A stretch of DNA of 64,000 nt. It comes from Cystobacter fuscus. Its GTDB lineage: Bacteria > Myxococcota > Myxococcia > Myxococcales > Myxococcaceae. Positions 1 through 8,108 of the stretch are shown here, piece by piece (position 1 is the stretch's first letter; the number at the start of each line of letters is the position of its first letter). The stretch lies in contig NZ_CP022098.1 in NCBI RefSeq assembly GCF_002305875.1, positions 10,664,001-10,728,000 of the forward strand, read 5' to 3'. The notes below the pieces were generated by a model. The model saw only the letters and a program-made list of their open reading frames with translations. It was not told the DNA's origin and made no database searches. Both the position numbers and the translations under genes were made by a program.

Positions 1-534
1 GTGGAAGCGCGCCCGGGCCACATGGCGCTCGCCCTCGAGCCGCTCACCGAGCACCTCGAAGCCATACTTTCCCCAGTGGCCCTTCTCCAGCACGAAGTCC
101 GGATCGATGGTGAAGGCGATGAAGCGCCCGCCCTCCACGAGGTTGGAACAGGCCCCGCGGCACATGCCCAGCAACTCGTCCCGGGTGCTCGCGTAGTTGA
201 GCAGGTAGATGGCCGTCACCAGGTGGAAGTCTCCCAGGTGGGAGAGCTGGACGGCATTGGCGACGTGGTACTGGATGCCCTGCCGATGCTCCTGCTCCCG
301 CTGCCGGGCGATCGCCACCATCTCCGGGGAGACGTCCACCCCGATGACGTTCTCGGCCCCCTGCTGTTTCAACAACCGCGTGTAGTAGCCAGCGCCACAG
401 GCCAGATCCAAGGTACGCTGGCCGTGTAGGTCACCCACGAGCTTCAAGAACGTATGCCGCTCCGGGATGGGCAGGGGCGCCGTGTCCTTGAATTGCTCGT
501 ACTTGTTGCCCACGGTGTCGTATTGCTCCGCCAT
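1..534 (-). CDS. Class I SAM-dependent methyltransferase, 3' end outside window
   Basis: The reverse strand reads from an ATG at 534 to the window edge, 178 codons without a stop; the C-terminus is cut off. Seen: the SAM-binding motif I LDLACGAGYYTRLL at about residues 42-55, and the acidic end of strand 2, GVDVSPEM, at about 65-72. These are the hallmarks of the class I Rossmann-fold methyltransferases (Methyltransf_11/25 type). The substrate cannot be told from the sequence. The gene is divergent from the kinase-like gene starting at 608, with only 73 bp between the two starts, so they probably share a promoter region. The long frame on the opposite strand at 1-429 is a shadow of this gene. 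Confidence 0.85.
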   Translation of the reverse strand, partial: MAEQYDTVGNKYEQFKDTAPLPIPERHTFLKLVGDLHGQRTLDLACGAGYYTRLLKQQGAENVIGVDVSPEMVAIARQREQEHRQGIQYHVANAVQLSHLGDFHLVTAIYLLNYASTRDELLGMCRGACSNLVEGGRFIAFTIDPDFVLEKGHWGKYGFEVLGERLEGERHVARARFH

Positions 535-607
535 GTCGCATGCTCCCAGCGGACTCCCCTGGATGGGGCGGGTCCGCGCGAGGCATTCTGCCCTGGAAGC
601 CACTCGA

Positions 608-1708
608 ATGACCCTGGAAGAAGAAAGACAACACGCCCAGCTGTCCTTCCTCGCCAGCGGCCAGCCGCTCGAGGTGGGCGATCGCTCCACCCTGCCCTTG
701 CCTCTGGAAATCCTGGCAGCCACCACGGCCCACGATGCGCACGTGGTGCAAGCCATCGAGTCCGGACTGACCGCCTCCGTCTACCGGATCCAGGCGGGCG
801 GCCGGCATTGGACGCTCAAACGCAAGCGGCCCGAGAGCCGGGTGAAGAACGTGGATGGACAGACCTCGTTCCTCAACGAGGTCCAGCGCCGGAGGGACTT
901 CACTGAACTCAAACGCGATGCGTCGAGCGCGCCACGCTTCACCCATCTCGTCGAGACGCACTACGCGTCCCTGCTCGATGGGGTGATCCTCTCGCCCTGG
1001 ATCGAGGGGGAGCGGCTCCAGCGCTACGACGGCCGGGTCTACGAGCAGCTCTTCGGCACCATCGTGAACCTCGAGCTGCATGGCTTCTTCGAGTGGGACT
1101 TCTGCCCGGGCAACGTCCTGGATGACGGCGAGCGGGTGACGCTCTTCGACTTCGGCTACATGTACCGGTTCGAGCCGCGCCAGCACTACAACAACAACGG
1201 CCTCGCGACGCCCCTGTTCCATGGCATCGAGCGCTTCGAGACGCGCAACTTCTTCGACCACCTCCTGCGCAACCCCCAGGGTCTGGACGAGCGGCAACTC
1301 CTGTCCGCCTACCGGGAGGAGAAGACACACGCGCTCAGGCACTACGAGGACAAGCGGGCGCGGCTGGAGACCATGGGCGCCGGGGAACACGTGCTGTCCT
1401 GGCAGCGGAACATCAACGAGCGCTGGCATCGAGCCTTGAGGAGTGACGAGGACTTGCGGCGCCTGTACCTCGTCGAGGGCTTCCGCTCCCACGTGCTGGA
1501 CCTGTTCGATGACCTGCACGGCCAATCCTGCACGCCGACCACCATCCAGCGGGCCGATTGGGCCCTGGGCGCCCTCCGGGAACACTTCACCCTGCTGCGT
1601 GAGGAACAGGGGTTCTTCTTCGGAGACGAGGCGCTGACCCAACCGGAGTTGCTGCGCAAGTACGAGCAACTCCGGACGAAGGCCCTGGAATACCAACTGC
1701 GACCCTGA
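608..1708 (+). CDS. Phosphotransferase / protein-kinase-like protein
   Basis: A 366-residue soluble protein with a kinase-like core. Seen: a possible ATP lysine in WTLKRKR (about residues 69-75), the catalytic segment HGFFEWDFCPGN (158-169, with D164 and N169 in the HxxxxDxxxxN spacing), and DFG at 181-183. This is the arrangement of the aminoglycoside phosphotransferase/RIO/lipopolysaccharide-kinase superfamily; the exact substrate is unknown. ATG 608 is chosen because GGAAGCC lies just upstream and the N-terminal extension from 467 overlaps the divergent methyltransferase start; ATG 533 is a less likely alternative. The last 9 codons and the bases after the stop are repeated, with mismatches, at 15209-15247. 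Confidence 0.75.
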   Translation: MTLEEERQHAQLSFLASGQPLEVGDRSTLPLPLEILAATTAHDAHVVQAIESGLTASVYRIQAGGRHWTLKRKRPESRVKNVDGQTSFLNEVQRRRDFTELKRDASSAPRFTHLVETHYASLLDGVILSPWIEGERLQRYDGRVYEQLFGTIVNLELHGFFEWDFCPGNVLDDGERVTLFDFGYMYRFEPRQHYNNNGLATPLFHGIERFETRNFFDHLLRNPQGLDERQLLSAYREEKTHALRHYEDKRARLETMGAGEHVLSWQRNINERWHRALRSDEDLRRLYLVEGFRSHVLDLFDDLHGQSCTPTTIQRADWALGALREHFTLLREEQGFFFGDEALTQPELLRKYEQLRTKALEYQLRP

Positions 1709-1717
1709 CCCGACGGA
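1679..1717 (+). repeat. Left copy of imperfect direct repeat bracketing island 1
   Basis: AGGCCCTGGAATACCAACTG and the following bases, covering the last codons (ALEYQLRP), the stop and about 8 bp beyond of the kinase-like gene, recur at 15209-15247 with about five or six mismatches over 39 bp. The two copies bracket the accessory region. It is either a duplication made when the island was acquired or a remnant of a tandem paralogue. Confidence 0.6.
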
Positions 1718-1865
1718 CCAGACCGGGAGCGACTCGAGTTGTTCGTTCGTGCTCCTCACGCAGACCGGGGGGTGCTTCAGTTGCCACCCTGTCCGAGAAG
1801 TTGGCCCCGCGAGGGAGTCTCACCAGGTAGGTATCCGCCCCGTGGAGCTGCTAGCGTGCGGCGCC

Positions 1866-3746
1866 ATGAACGAGCGGGACACACCGGACCTGCCGCCCGG
1901 CACGAACGTCAACGGGGCTATCATCGAGGAGCTGGTGGAGCGTGGGGGCTACGGCACCGTGTACCGGGCACGGGACAAACTGACCGGGCTGCTGTTCGCC
2001 CTCAAGTTCGTCCCGCTCTACCGGGCCAAGCAGTGGGCCGAGCGCGAGGGCATCCTCGCCATGCCCTTCCAGCACAAGAACCTCGTGCAGCAGGTGGGCT
2101 TCAGCTACTGGCCGCCCGTGCTGCCCGAGTTCTTCTGCTTGAAGATGATTTACGTCGAGGGCCGCCCGCTCGACGTGTGGGCCTGGGAAGAGAATCCCGA
2201 TACGTGGGCCGTGGTGGGCAAGGTGATGGGGGTGTCACGGGGGCTGGCCGTGGTGCATGACAGGCAGGTCGTCCACCGGGACGTGAAGGAGGCCAACATC
2301 GTCGTGCGCGACGAGGATGGGGAGCCGGTGCTGTTGGACTTCGGGGCCGCCAGGCGTGAGGGGCAGACCACCCTCACCGAGGGCCTGTTCCCCCCGGGGA
2401 CGCCCAACTACCGCAGCCCGGAGGCGTGGCGCTTCGGCCTGGAGCACTGGAACGACCGGCGAGTCACCTACCGGCCCGGGAAGGCGGACGACCAATACGC
2501 CCTGGGCGTGGTGCTCTACCGGCTGCTCACCCGTCGTTTTCCCTTCGAGGTGGCGTGGGATGACGAGGCCTCGGTGCAGGCCGTCATCCACCAGGAGCCC
2601 CTGCCGCCGCACATCGTCAACCCCAACGTGCCGCTGGTGGTGAGTGACGTGTGCATGAAGCTGCTGGAGAAGACGCCGGAGAAGCGCTACCCGAGCGTCC
2701 TGGAGTTGGTGAAGGAGCTGACGCTCTTGCAGGCCCGTGCGGATGCGACCTGGCAGGTGCCCCTGCATGACGGCCCCCGTGGACCGAGGCGAGGCCGCCG
2801 GGCAGCCGCGGCGCGCAAGACGCCCGAGGCCGCCGTGCCCCCCGTGGAGCCCACCCCGGCGACACCGACTCCGGCCTCGGTGGCGCACGTGCCCGTGCAG
2901 GCCCTGGCGCTCCAGGCGCTTCGGCGTGCGGCGGTGTGGATGGCCGTGCTGGTGGGCGTGGCCCTTGCCGGGGGGTGGCTCGCGCGGCGGTGGCAGCCCG
3001 AGTCCCCACCCATGGAGTCCTCCGCCCCCTCCCCAACGTGGAAAGCACTTCTCGGTCAGGAAGTGGCGCCCCCGTGGCCGCCGCCGGAAATTGAGCGGGC
3101 CGCAGCTCCGCCCCCGGCGAAGGCAACCCCTGCGGTCGTCGCCTCGCTGGTGACGCGACCCAAGGACGACGCCTTGAAGAAGCAGCAGGCCCCCAGCCCC
3201 CCGGGGGACAAGAAGAAGAAGAAGAAGAAGGGGCCCCTCTCAACCGTGGCCACGTGGTGTGTCGGTGCCGCCGCTGCCGCCAACACGGCGTGCCCCGGTG
3301 CACAGGTGCGTCCCTCCCCCGAAGCCGAGGCGTGCCCGGAGGGTGCCGTCGAGACCATGAAAACGCTCGGCATCGGCATTGGGGAAAAGGTTGACGTTGA
3401 CGTTCTCCCCCACGTCGGTCTCCAGCCCAAGTTCGTCTCCGTGCGCGAGGGACTCACTTCGGTGAAGACCGCCCAAACGCGGGGAAAATTGCCGGTGGAG
3501 ACCATCCTCCACGGACGCTTCTACTTTGGGGAAGGTCGCGTCTATGGCCGGTTCACCGAGGCCCGAACTCCCATGGGGGACACCTACAAGGTCTGCATGC
3601 AAATCATCACCGGGGAGCATACGGTCAAGCGAGGCGGTGGGTACGAAAAGCCCGGTCCCGGTACCGAGATGGATTCAGAGAGTACGCCGGACAATGTCCT
3701 GATTTTCTCCATCCAAGACCTGAAGGCGGTGGATCGCTTCGAGTGA
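1866..3746 (+). CDS. Membrane-anchored Ser/Thr protein kinase (Hanks type)
   Basis: 626 residues. The N-terminal kinase domain (about 20-290) has all catalytic elements: Gly-rich loop GGYGTVY (27-33), ATP lysine K47 in FALKF, catalytic loop HRDVKEANI (137-145), DFG (158-160) and the GTPNYRSPE activation-segment end (178-186), so it should be active. A single hydrophobic span near 355-375 (WMAVLVGVALAGGWLA) fits a bitopic membrane kinase. A Pro/Ala-rich linker, a run of seven to eight lysines near 450 and a roughly 170-residue C-terminal domain of unknown function follow. ATG 1866 is preferred over the longer frame from 1749, whose first 39 residues are not kinase-like. The DUF2381 gene follows 63 bp downstream, a pairing common in myxobacteria. 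Confidence 0.88.
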   Translation: MNERDTPDLPPGTNVNGAIIEELVERGGYGTVYRARDKLTGLLFALKFVPLYRAKQWAEREGILAMPFQHKNLVQQVGFSYWPPVLPEFFCLKMIYVEGRPLDVWAWEENPDTWAVVGKVMGVSRGLAVVHDRQVVHRDVKEANIVVRDEDGEPVLLDFGAARREGQTTLTEGLFPPGTPNYRSPEAWRFGLEHWNDRRVTYRPGKADDQYALGVVLYRLLTRRFPFEVAWDDEASVQAVIHQEPLPPHIVNPNVPLVVSDVCMKLLEKTPEKRYPSVLELVKELTLLQARADATWQVPLHDGPRGPRRGRRAAAARKTPEAAVPPVEPTPATPTPASVAHVPVQALALQALRRAAVWMAVLVGVALAGGWLARRWQPESPPMESSAPSPTWKALLGQEVAPPWPPPEIERAAAPPPAKATPAVVASLVTRPKDDALKKQQAPSPPGDKKKKKKKGPLSTVATWCVGAAAAANTACPGAQVRPSPEAEACPEGAVETMKTLGIGIGEKVDVDVLPHVGLQPKFVSVREGLTSVKTAQTRGKLPVETILHGRFYFGEGRVYGRFTEARTPMGDTYKVCMQIITGEHTVKRGGGYEKPGPGTEMDSESTPDNVLIFSIQDLKAVDRFE

Positions 3747-3809
3747 ACCGGCCCAGCGATTGGCGGGCCGCGAGCCCGATACGGCCCCCACACTACCAGG
3801 GGGGGAGGT

Positions 3810-4799
3810 GTGGTAGAGGCCACGTCTCCGGTCTCGTCCCGCCTCGTGAGGTTCCCGTTCGTGTTCGCCTCGTCCCCCGCCGCCCTCCTGGCGCTGGTGC
3901 TCCTCGCGGGGGCCAGCGCCACCGCCCAACCGCTTCTCCCGGACTGTGAGGCATCCCCGTCTCGCGTGGAGCTACCAGCGGAGCCCACCGGGAAGGTGGA
4001 GGAGGTGTGCATCAGCCCGGAGCTGCCCATCACCTTCCGCTTCGATTCGCCGCTGGTGCCGGGCTCGCTGGAGTTGCAAGAGCGCGAGCGTTTCGAGGAC
4101 GTGGCCCCAGGGACGCGGAGCTTCACCCTCCATCCTCCGGCGGCTCTCCAGGCCGGGGAGCGGTTCAAGGTGGTGGTGCGCTTCGCGGACGGGGCGGCTC
4201 CAACGAGCGCCACCTTCATTCTGGTAGGACACCCCGCACTCGGGACACGGCAGGTGAACGTGTTCCGCCACAAGCGCACCGTGGAGGACTACCAGAAGGA
4301 AATCCAGGGGGAGCGCAAGAAGTCCCAGCAACTCGGCCAGGAGCTTGAACGCCTGCGGATGGAGAAGGGACCGGGTGGTCTCGCGGGGCTGATCGCCAGC
4401 GGGTTGATGACGGTGGACGACACGGGCGTGAAGGCCAAGCACATAACGAAAGATGTCACCCAGCCCGCGAGCAACGCTCTCGGTATTCGCCATGTCTACA
4501 CCTATCGCGTCACCACTCGTCAGGCGGGCGTGGTGCGGGTGGCCGTGGCCATGTATCTGGTGAACCTGGGCACGCAGCCCTGGGCGCTCCAGGGGGCGGC
4601 GCTGGTGGGCAAGGGCCAGGAGCCCAAGTCGATGAAGGTGAGTTGGCAGCCCTCGCCCATCCTGCCGGGCGCAGAGGAGGCGGAGGTCGTGATGGAGTGG
4701 GAGCTGACGGCCCGGGAAGCCCAAGGCCCTTTCACCTTGAAGCTGTGGGACCAGAGTGGGAAGCGTCTCATCACCCTCGGCAACGTGACCTTCCCGTGA
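3810..4799 (+). CDS. DUF2381 (TIGR02268-like) family exported protein
   Basis: 329 residues beginning at GTG 3810, directly after a strong GGGGGGAGG ribosome-binding site (a second in-frame GTG at 3846 lacks one). The N-terminus has a basic stretch and a hydrophobic stretch ending AGASATAQP, a probable signal peptide. It continues with a beta-rich domain, a short charged helix (about 150-190, KKSQQLGQELERLRMEKG), and a second beta domain. The overall pattern (CEASPSRVELPAEPTG, VFRHKRTVEDYQKE) matches the myxobacterial paralogous family DUF2381, of unknown function, often found beside Ser/Thr kinases as here. It may be a partner or envelope sensor for the upstream kinase; that is inference from position only. 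Confidence 0.75.
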   Translation: MVEATSPVSSRLVRFPFVFASSPAALLALVLLAGASATAQPLLPDCEASPSRVELPAEPTGKVEEVCISPELPITFRFDSPLVPGSLELQERERFEDVAPGTRSFTLHPPAALQAGERFKVVVRFADGAAPTSATFILVGHPALGTRQVNVFRHKRTVEDYQKEIQGERKKSQQLGQELERLRMEKGPGGLAGLIASGLMTVDDTGVKAKHITKDVTQPASNALGIRHVYTYRVTTRQAGVVRVAVAMYLVNLGTQPWALQGAALVGKGQEPKSMKVSWQPSPILPGAEEAEVVMEWELTAREAQGPFTLKLWDQSGKRLITLGNVTFP

Positions 4800-4889
4800 T
4801 TCCTGGCGCTCCTGAGTATGTCAGACTCACTGGGTGTTTCTCGGATTGGCAACCCACCCAGGGGGTGGCCATCCCCACGGGGAATTTCC

Positions 4890-5537
4890 ATGAAGCTGGC
4901 CGAAGCGGTGGTGTTTCTCACCGGATGCGCGACAACCCAGGGAACGGGAGGTTCTGGCCCTTCGCCCTCACCGGGGGCCAGGCCCGCCGTGAAGAAGGAA
5001 CTGCCCTGGTTGAACGTGCCCGGCGGACGGATGAAGACGACCCTCTTCTATGGCCCCTGGCAGTGTCGTCGGGAGTTCATGAACGGATGCCAGAGGGAGT
5101 GCGCTAGCGAGGGCCACACGCTCAAGGGGTGCATGTGGCTGGCCGATTTCAAGTTCGACTGGGAGGGACGCCTGGTTGTCTTGCCTGTTCCCGTGAGGGC
5201 CGGGAGCCGCTACGGCATCTATCACTGCTGCTGCAACTACCCCACACTGCCGAAGGCGGCGAAGGAGGTTGAGCGCAAGAAGTGGGACAATATTCGAGAA
5301 ACCTTCCGAGAGAAGTGGGGCAAGAAGTTCGGAGAGTGGCCTGCCGAGGGCAACACCTCCTGGCCGGGCCATCACATCCGGGATCTATGGCACGGTGGTG
5401 ATCCGACCGACCCCAATAACATCATTCCCGCCGAGCCAGACACTCACAAGGTATTCAATGACGAGTACCCCGCCTGTTACGACGGGAATACGCCTTGGAA
5501 TACAGCAGGTCCCGCTCTACCCTACACGGACAACTGA
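4890..5537 (+). CDS. Short lipoprotein toxin with GHH-type (HNH/endonuclease VII-like) nuclease domain
   Basis: 215 residues from ATG 4890. The leader MKLAEAVVFLTGCATT ends in a lipobox (LTGC), predicting a lipoprotein. The middle is cysteine-rich (CRREFMNGCQREC; YHCCCNYP). The C-terminus carries WPGHHIRDLWHGG (about 158-170), then PNNIIP and a later H/Y/C pattern, the signature spacing of Tox-GHH-like HNH nuclease toxins. The two genes that follow, 2 and 4 bp away, are SUKH immunity-family paralogues, which strongly supports a toxin role. The upstream in-frame extension from 4818 lacks signal character. It acts presumably as a contact- or exchange-delivered nuclease; the delivery route is inferred. 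Confidence in nuclease activity is moderate. Confidence 0.62.
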   Translation: MKLAEAVVFLTGCATTQGTGGSGPSPSPGARPAVKKELPWLNVPGGRMKTTLFYGPWQCRREFMNGCQRECASEGHTLKGCMWLADFKFDWEGRLVVLPVPVRAGSRYGIYHCCCNYPTLPKAAKEVERKKWDNIRETFREKWGKKFGEWPAEGNTSWPGHHIRDLWHGGDPTDPNNIIPAEPDTHKVFNDEYPACYDGNTPWNTAGPALPYTDN

Positions 5538-5539
5538 CG

Positions 5540-6010
5540 ATGGTCACGCCCATGAGCCGGTTGCTTGAAGAAGTCTCCCGCGAGCACTTCCCAAATCCTC
5601 CCGCCACGCCCGAGGAGCTCGAGGCGTTCGAGCGTCGGGTGGGCTGGAAGCTGGACCCAGACCTGCGAGCCTTCTACCTGCACTGCAATGGAGCCTCTCT
5701 GATTCGGAGGCCGGACTCGCCCTATGAACTCTTTCCCCTGTCGAAGATCGTCCGGGCGCGAGTGGCCATCCGTGGAAAGGATGATGATTCGCGTGGCCCA
5801 GCCTCGATGTATGCGCTCTGCTACGTGCGCGACAGCAACTATGTCGTCGTGGACGTGAGCCGACAGGTAGACGGGCGGTATCCGCTCATTGATGGAGACC
5901 GTGAAACGTGGCCCAACCTGGAATACTGCACGCAGATCGCCAGCTCGTTCTCGGAGTTCCTGGAGCAGGTGCTACGCACCCGGCGTAGCCTCTACTGGCT
6001 GGGGGAATGA
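5540..6010 (+). CDS. SUKH (SMI1/KNR4) family immunity protein, copy 1
   Basis: 156 residues, all-cytosolic, starting at ATG 5540, 2 bp after the toxin stop (an alternative ATG is at 5552). The pattern PPATPEELEAFERRVGWKL, then LRAFYLHCNG and a C-terminal SSFSEFLEQVL is typical of SMI1/KNR4 (SUKH) proteins, known in bacteria mainly as immunity proteins against nuclease toxins. It is highly similar to the next gene (same block order, most residues shared), so the pair arose by duplication. The probable role is to bind and neutralise the GHH-type toxin encoded immediately upstream. Confidence 0.82.
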   Translation: MVTPMSRLLEEVSREHFPNPPATPEELEAFERRVGWKLDPDLRAFYLHCNGASLIRRPDSPYELFPLSKIVRARVAIRGKDDDSRGPASMYALCYVRDSNYVVVDVSRQVDGRYPLIDGDRETWPNLEYCTQIASSFSEFLEQVLRTRRSLYWLGE

Positions 6011-6014
6011 GGCC

Positions 6015-6512
6015 GTGGCCACGCTCATGAGCCGCTTGCTGGAAGAAGTCTCCCGCGAGCACTTCCCGCATGCCCCCGCCACACCCGAGGAGATCGAAGA
6101 GTTCGAGCGTCGGGTGGGCTGGAAGCTGGACCCCGACCTACGGGCCTTCTACCTGCACTGCAACGGCGCCGAACTGTTCAAGCGGCTACCGAACACCCCG
6201 TATCGTCTCCTTTCCCTGGCCGAGATCATCCGGGCACGGGTAGCCATCTACGGGGAAGATGATGACAAGTGGGGCCCGGCCTCGATGTACACCCTCTGTG
6301 ATGTACAGGACGGGGATTACGTATTGGTGGACGTAGCTCGCCAGGAGAACGACTGCTACCCCCTGACGGATGGCTACCACGAGGCGTGGCCGAACCCGGA
6401 GTACTGCGAGCCAGTCGCCAGTTCCTTCTCGGAATTCTTGGAGAAGGCGCTGCGCAGCAAGGGACGCCTGTTCTACTTGCAGTCGACCAGCCAGGAAGAG
6501 CCGCCCGGCTGA
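6015..6512 (+). CDS. SUKH (SMI1/KNR4) family immunity protein, copy 2
   Basis: 165 residues, paralogous to the gene at 5540 along its whole length (TPEEIEEFERRVGWKLDPDL, FYLHCNGAELF, SSFSEFLEKAL), with a longer C-terminus. GTG 6015 is chosen because it aligns with the ATG of copy 1 (VATLMSR versus MVTPMSR); ATG 6027 is the alternative. Only 4 bp separate it from copy 1. Two diverged SUKH copies behind one toxin suggest an immunity array protecting against more than one toxin allele. It is followed directly by a SitA-like toxin gene, so it could instead be read as standing between two toxin modules. Confidence 0.82.
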   Translation: MATLMSRLLEEVSREHFPHAPATPEEIEEFERRVGWKLDPDLRAFYLHCNGAELFKRLPNTPYRLLSLAEIIRARVAIYGEDDDKWGPASMYTLCDVQDGDYVLVDVARQENDCYPLTDGYHEAWPNPEYCEPVASSFSEFLEKALRSKGRLFYLQSTSQEEPPG

Positions 6513-6531
6513 TGCGCCGCGCGTCTCCGAA

Positions 6532-7566
6532 ATGTCTCCAGGGCTGGAGGGGACTCCAGGAGACAGGTGGAATTGGCGGGGACTGCCCCTTGGATCGGGA
6601 TGTGCGGCCCCCCCCGCGCAGCCCCCCAGCTGGTGCGAGCGCACTGGCAGGCCCGGGGATTGTCTGCGCCTGCTGACGGAAAGCCCCCTCCTCAACGGGG
6701 ATGGCCGTTTCGCCTTGGCTTTGGCGCTCGCCAAGGGTGCGGTGCTGGACGAGATGCTGGAGGCGTTCAAGGACATGGCTGACCCCCACGCCATGGTGGC
6801 GGCCGTGCTCTGGACCTGGACCACGTACATGGTTCTCGTCTCCCTTCCCGACGTGACAGTCTCCAAGGGTCTCGCGGCGGTGATGACCGCCACCCTGATT
6901 TCCTACGTGGGTGTCGAGACCTTCTGGGGCCTCGTCGTGGGCTTCAAACGGCTGATGGACGAGGCGGAGCGGGCCACGACGTTCAGCCAACTGCGCGCGG
7001 CGGGCGAGCGGTACGGCAAGCTCATGGGCCGGAACGCGGCGCGAGCATTCGCCATGCTGGCCATGGCGGCCATCGGCAACATGGCGCCAGGGCTGGCCGC
7101 GAAGGTGCCGAAGCTGCCCGGCTCGATGCAGGCGGCCGTACAAGCCGAGACGCAGGTGGGCATCCGTCTCGCGGCGGTGGGGGAAGTAGAGACGGTCGCC
7201 GTGAGTGCCGAGACCGTCACCATCGCCCTGGCGCCGGGCGCGGTGGCGATGACCTCAAGCGGCACGAGCGGTGGCGGCACTCCGACTGGGGATGACCTCG
7301 AGGAGGTCAATACGCGGTGGCATGAAGGGAGTTACGACTCTCCATCAAAGTCACTCCAGGCCCATTTCAACAAGCATGGAGCAGAGGTTGATGCCAAGGA
7401 CGCCGCATAGTATCTACGGAAGGCCCTTGAATTCACACAGAAACTCAAGGGCGCACAAAAATTCCCAGTTGAAGGCGCCACCGACGGTGTGATTCGCTAT
7501 GTCAAGAACGGCCGGCATGTTGATCTCGCTCCAGATGGGCGAATCTTATCTTTCGGGTCTCGGTAG
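6532..7566 (+). pseudogene. SitA5-like polymorphic lipoprotein toxin, interrupted by an in-frame amber stop
   Basis: From ATG 6532 the frame has a weak leader ending LPLGSGC, then a myxobacterial SitA-type carrier region (DCLRLLTESPLLNGDGR, SKGLAAVMTATLISYVGVET, RATTFSQLRAAGERYGK, GRNAARAFAMLAMAAIGN, AVSAETVTIALAPGAVAM). Known SitA proteins have about 100 further residues between lipobox and DCLRLL; here that part is missing. The frame stops at TAG 7408-7410, but the same frame continues without interruption to TAG 7564-7566 with coherent protein (ALEFTQKLKGAQKFPVEG, then IRYVKNGRHVDLAPDGRI). The C-terminal part resembles BECR-type RNase toxin tips (KHG, RY, SFG). The gene is therefore read as a decayed toxin. 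A sequencing error is the alternative. Confidence 0.68.
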
Positions 7567-7590
7567 GACAAACCAGAAGGGAGAAATCAG

Positions 7591-7910
7591 ATGGATTGGA
7601 GGGCAATCGACCTGCATGGTGCCGCGAGCATTTCGCGGGTAGTCAACGTCTTCGAGATTCGCGACATGCGCGGTATTCCATGGACCAAATACAAGATCAA
7701 GGTTCTCGAAGAAGGCTCCGGGGGCTTCCTCGCGGTTGCCAATGTGTGTGTAAAAAAAATGCCAATGGCACTCCCGATGGAGAGGCAGGGCTCGGACGGA
7801 CAGAAGTAGAGGCCCTCCAGGATCTCATCACGAGACTGGGTGAAAGATTGAACTCTCGCAAGGACTGGCGAGATGAAGACTTTGAATGGACCGACCCACA
7901 GGACTTCTGA
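7591..7910 (+). pseudogene. SitI-like immunity gene, frameshifted
   Basis: Starts at ATG 7591 after GAAGGGAGAAATCAG, 25 bp behind the toxin. The first frame encodes MDWRAIDLHGAASISRVVNV up to FLAVANV and then stops at 7809. The adjacent frame continues coherently from CKKNANGTPDGEAG to WTDPQDF and stops at 7910. The switch lies in a slippery tract, TGTGTGTGT (7743-7751) followed by eight A (7752-7759); one extra GT unit or one missing A explains it. The repaired product would be about 105 residues, soluble and acidic at the C-terminus. Position behind the SitA-like gene gives the immunity role. No family was recognised. Confidence 0.6.
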
Positions 7911-8108
7911 GGGACGAGCTTGGGGACGCAGTCGCCCGAAGGCAGTCGCTTCGTGGAGCGAATCCTGACGGCCGTGACGACACTCGACCTGCAACAACGC
8001 AACGTGCTGGAGTTCCTGACCGACCTCCTCTACGCACATCGACGTGGGCTGCCATTGCCTTCCCTCCTCCCATTCTCGACTACCGCTCAGACTTTACCTC
8101 CGGCCTGA
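7911..8108 (+). pseudogene. 3' remnant of an IS66-type transposase (TnpC tail)
   Basis: Directly after the immunity stop an open frame reads GTSLGTQSPEGSRFVERILT and continues through LQQRNVLEFLTDLLYAHRRG and PSLLP. This is the characteristic C-terminus of one IS66 TnpC subgroup. No catalytic part precedes it, so this is only a tail left by an earlier insertion or recombination. It does not match the C-terminus of the intact IS66 transposase at 46111-47805, so it came from a different IS66 element. Confidence 0.6.

Noticed and set aside
7408-7410. Amber codon read as pyrrolysine or programmed read-through
   Set aside because: No pyl genes are visible and the partner immunity gene is also broken, so simple decay is the better explanation.
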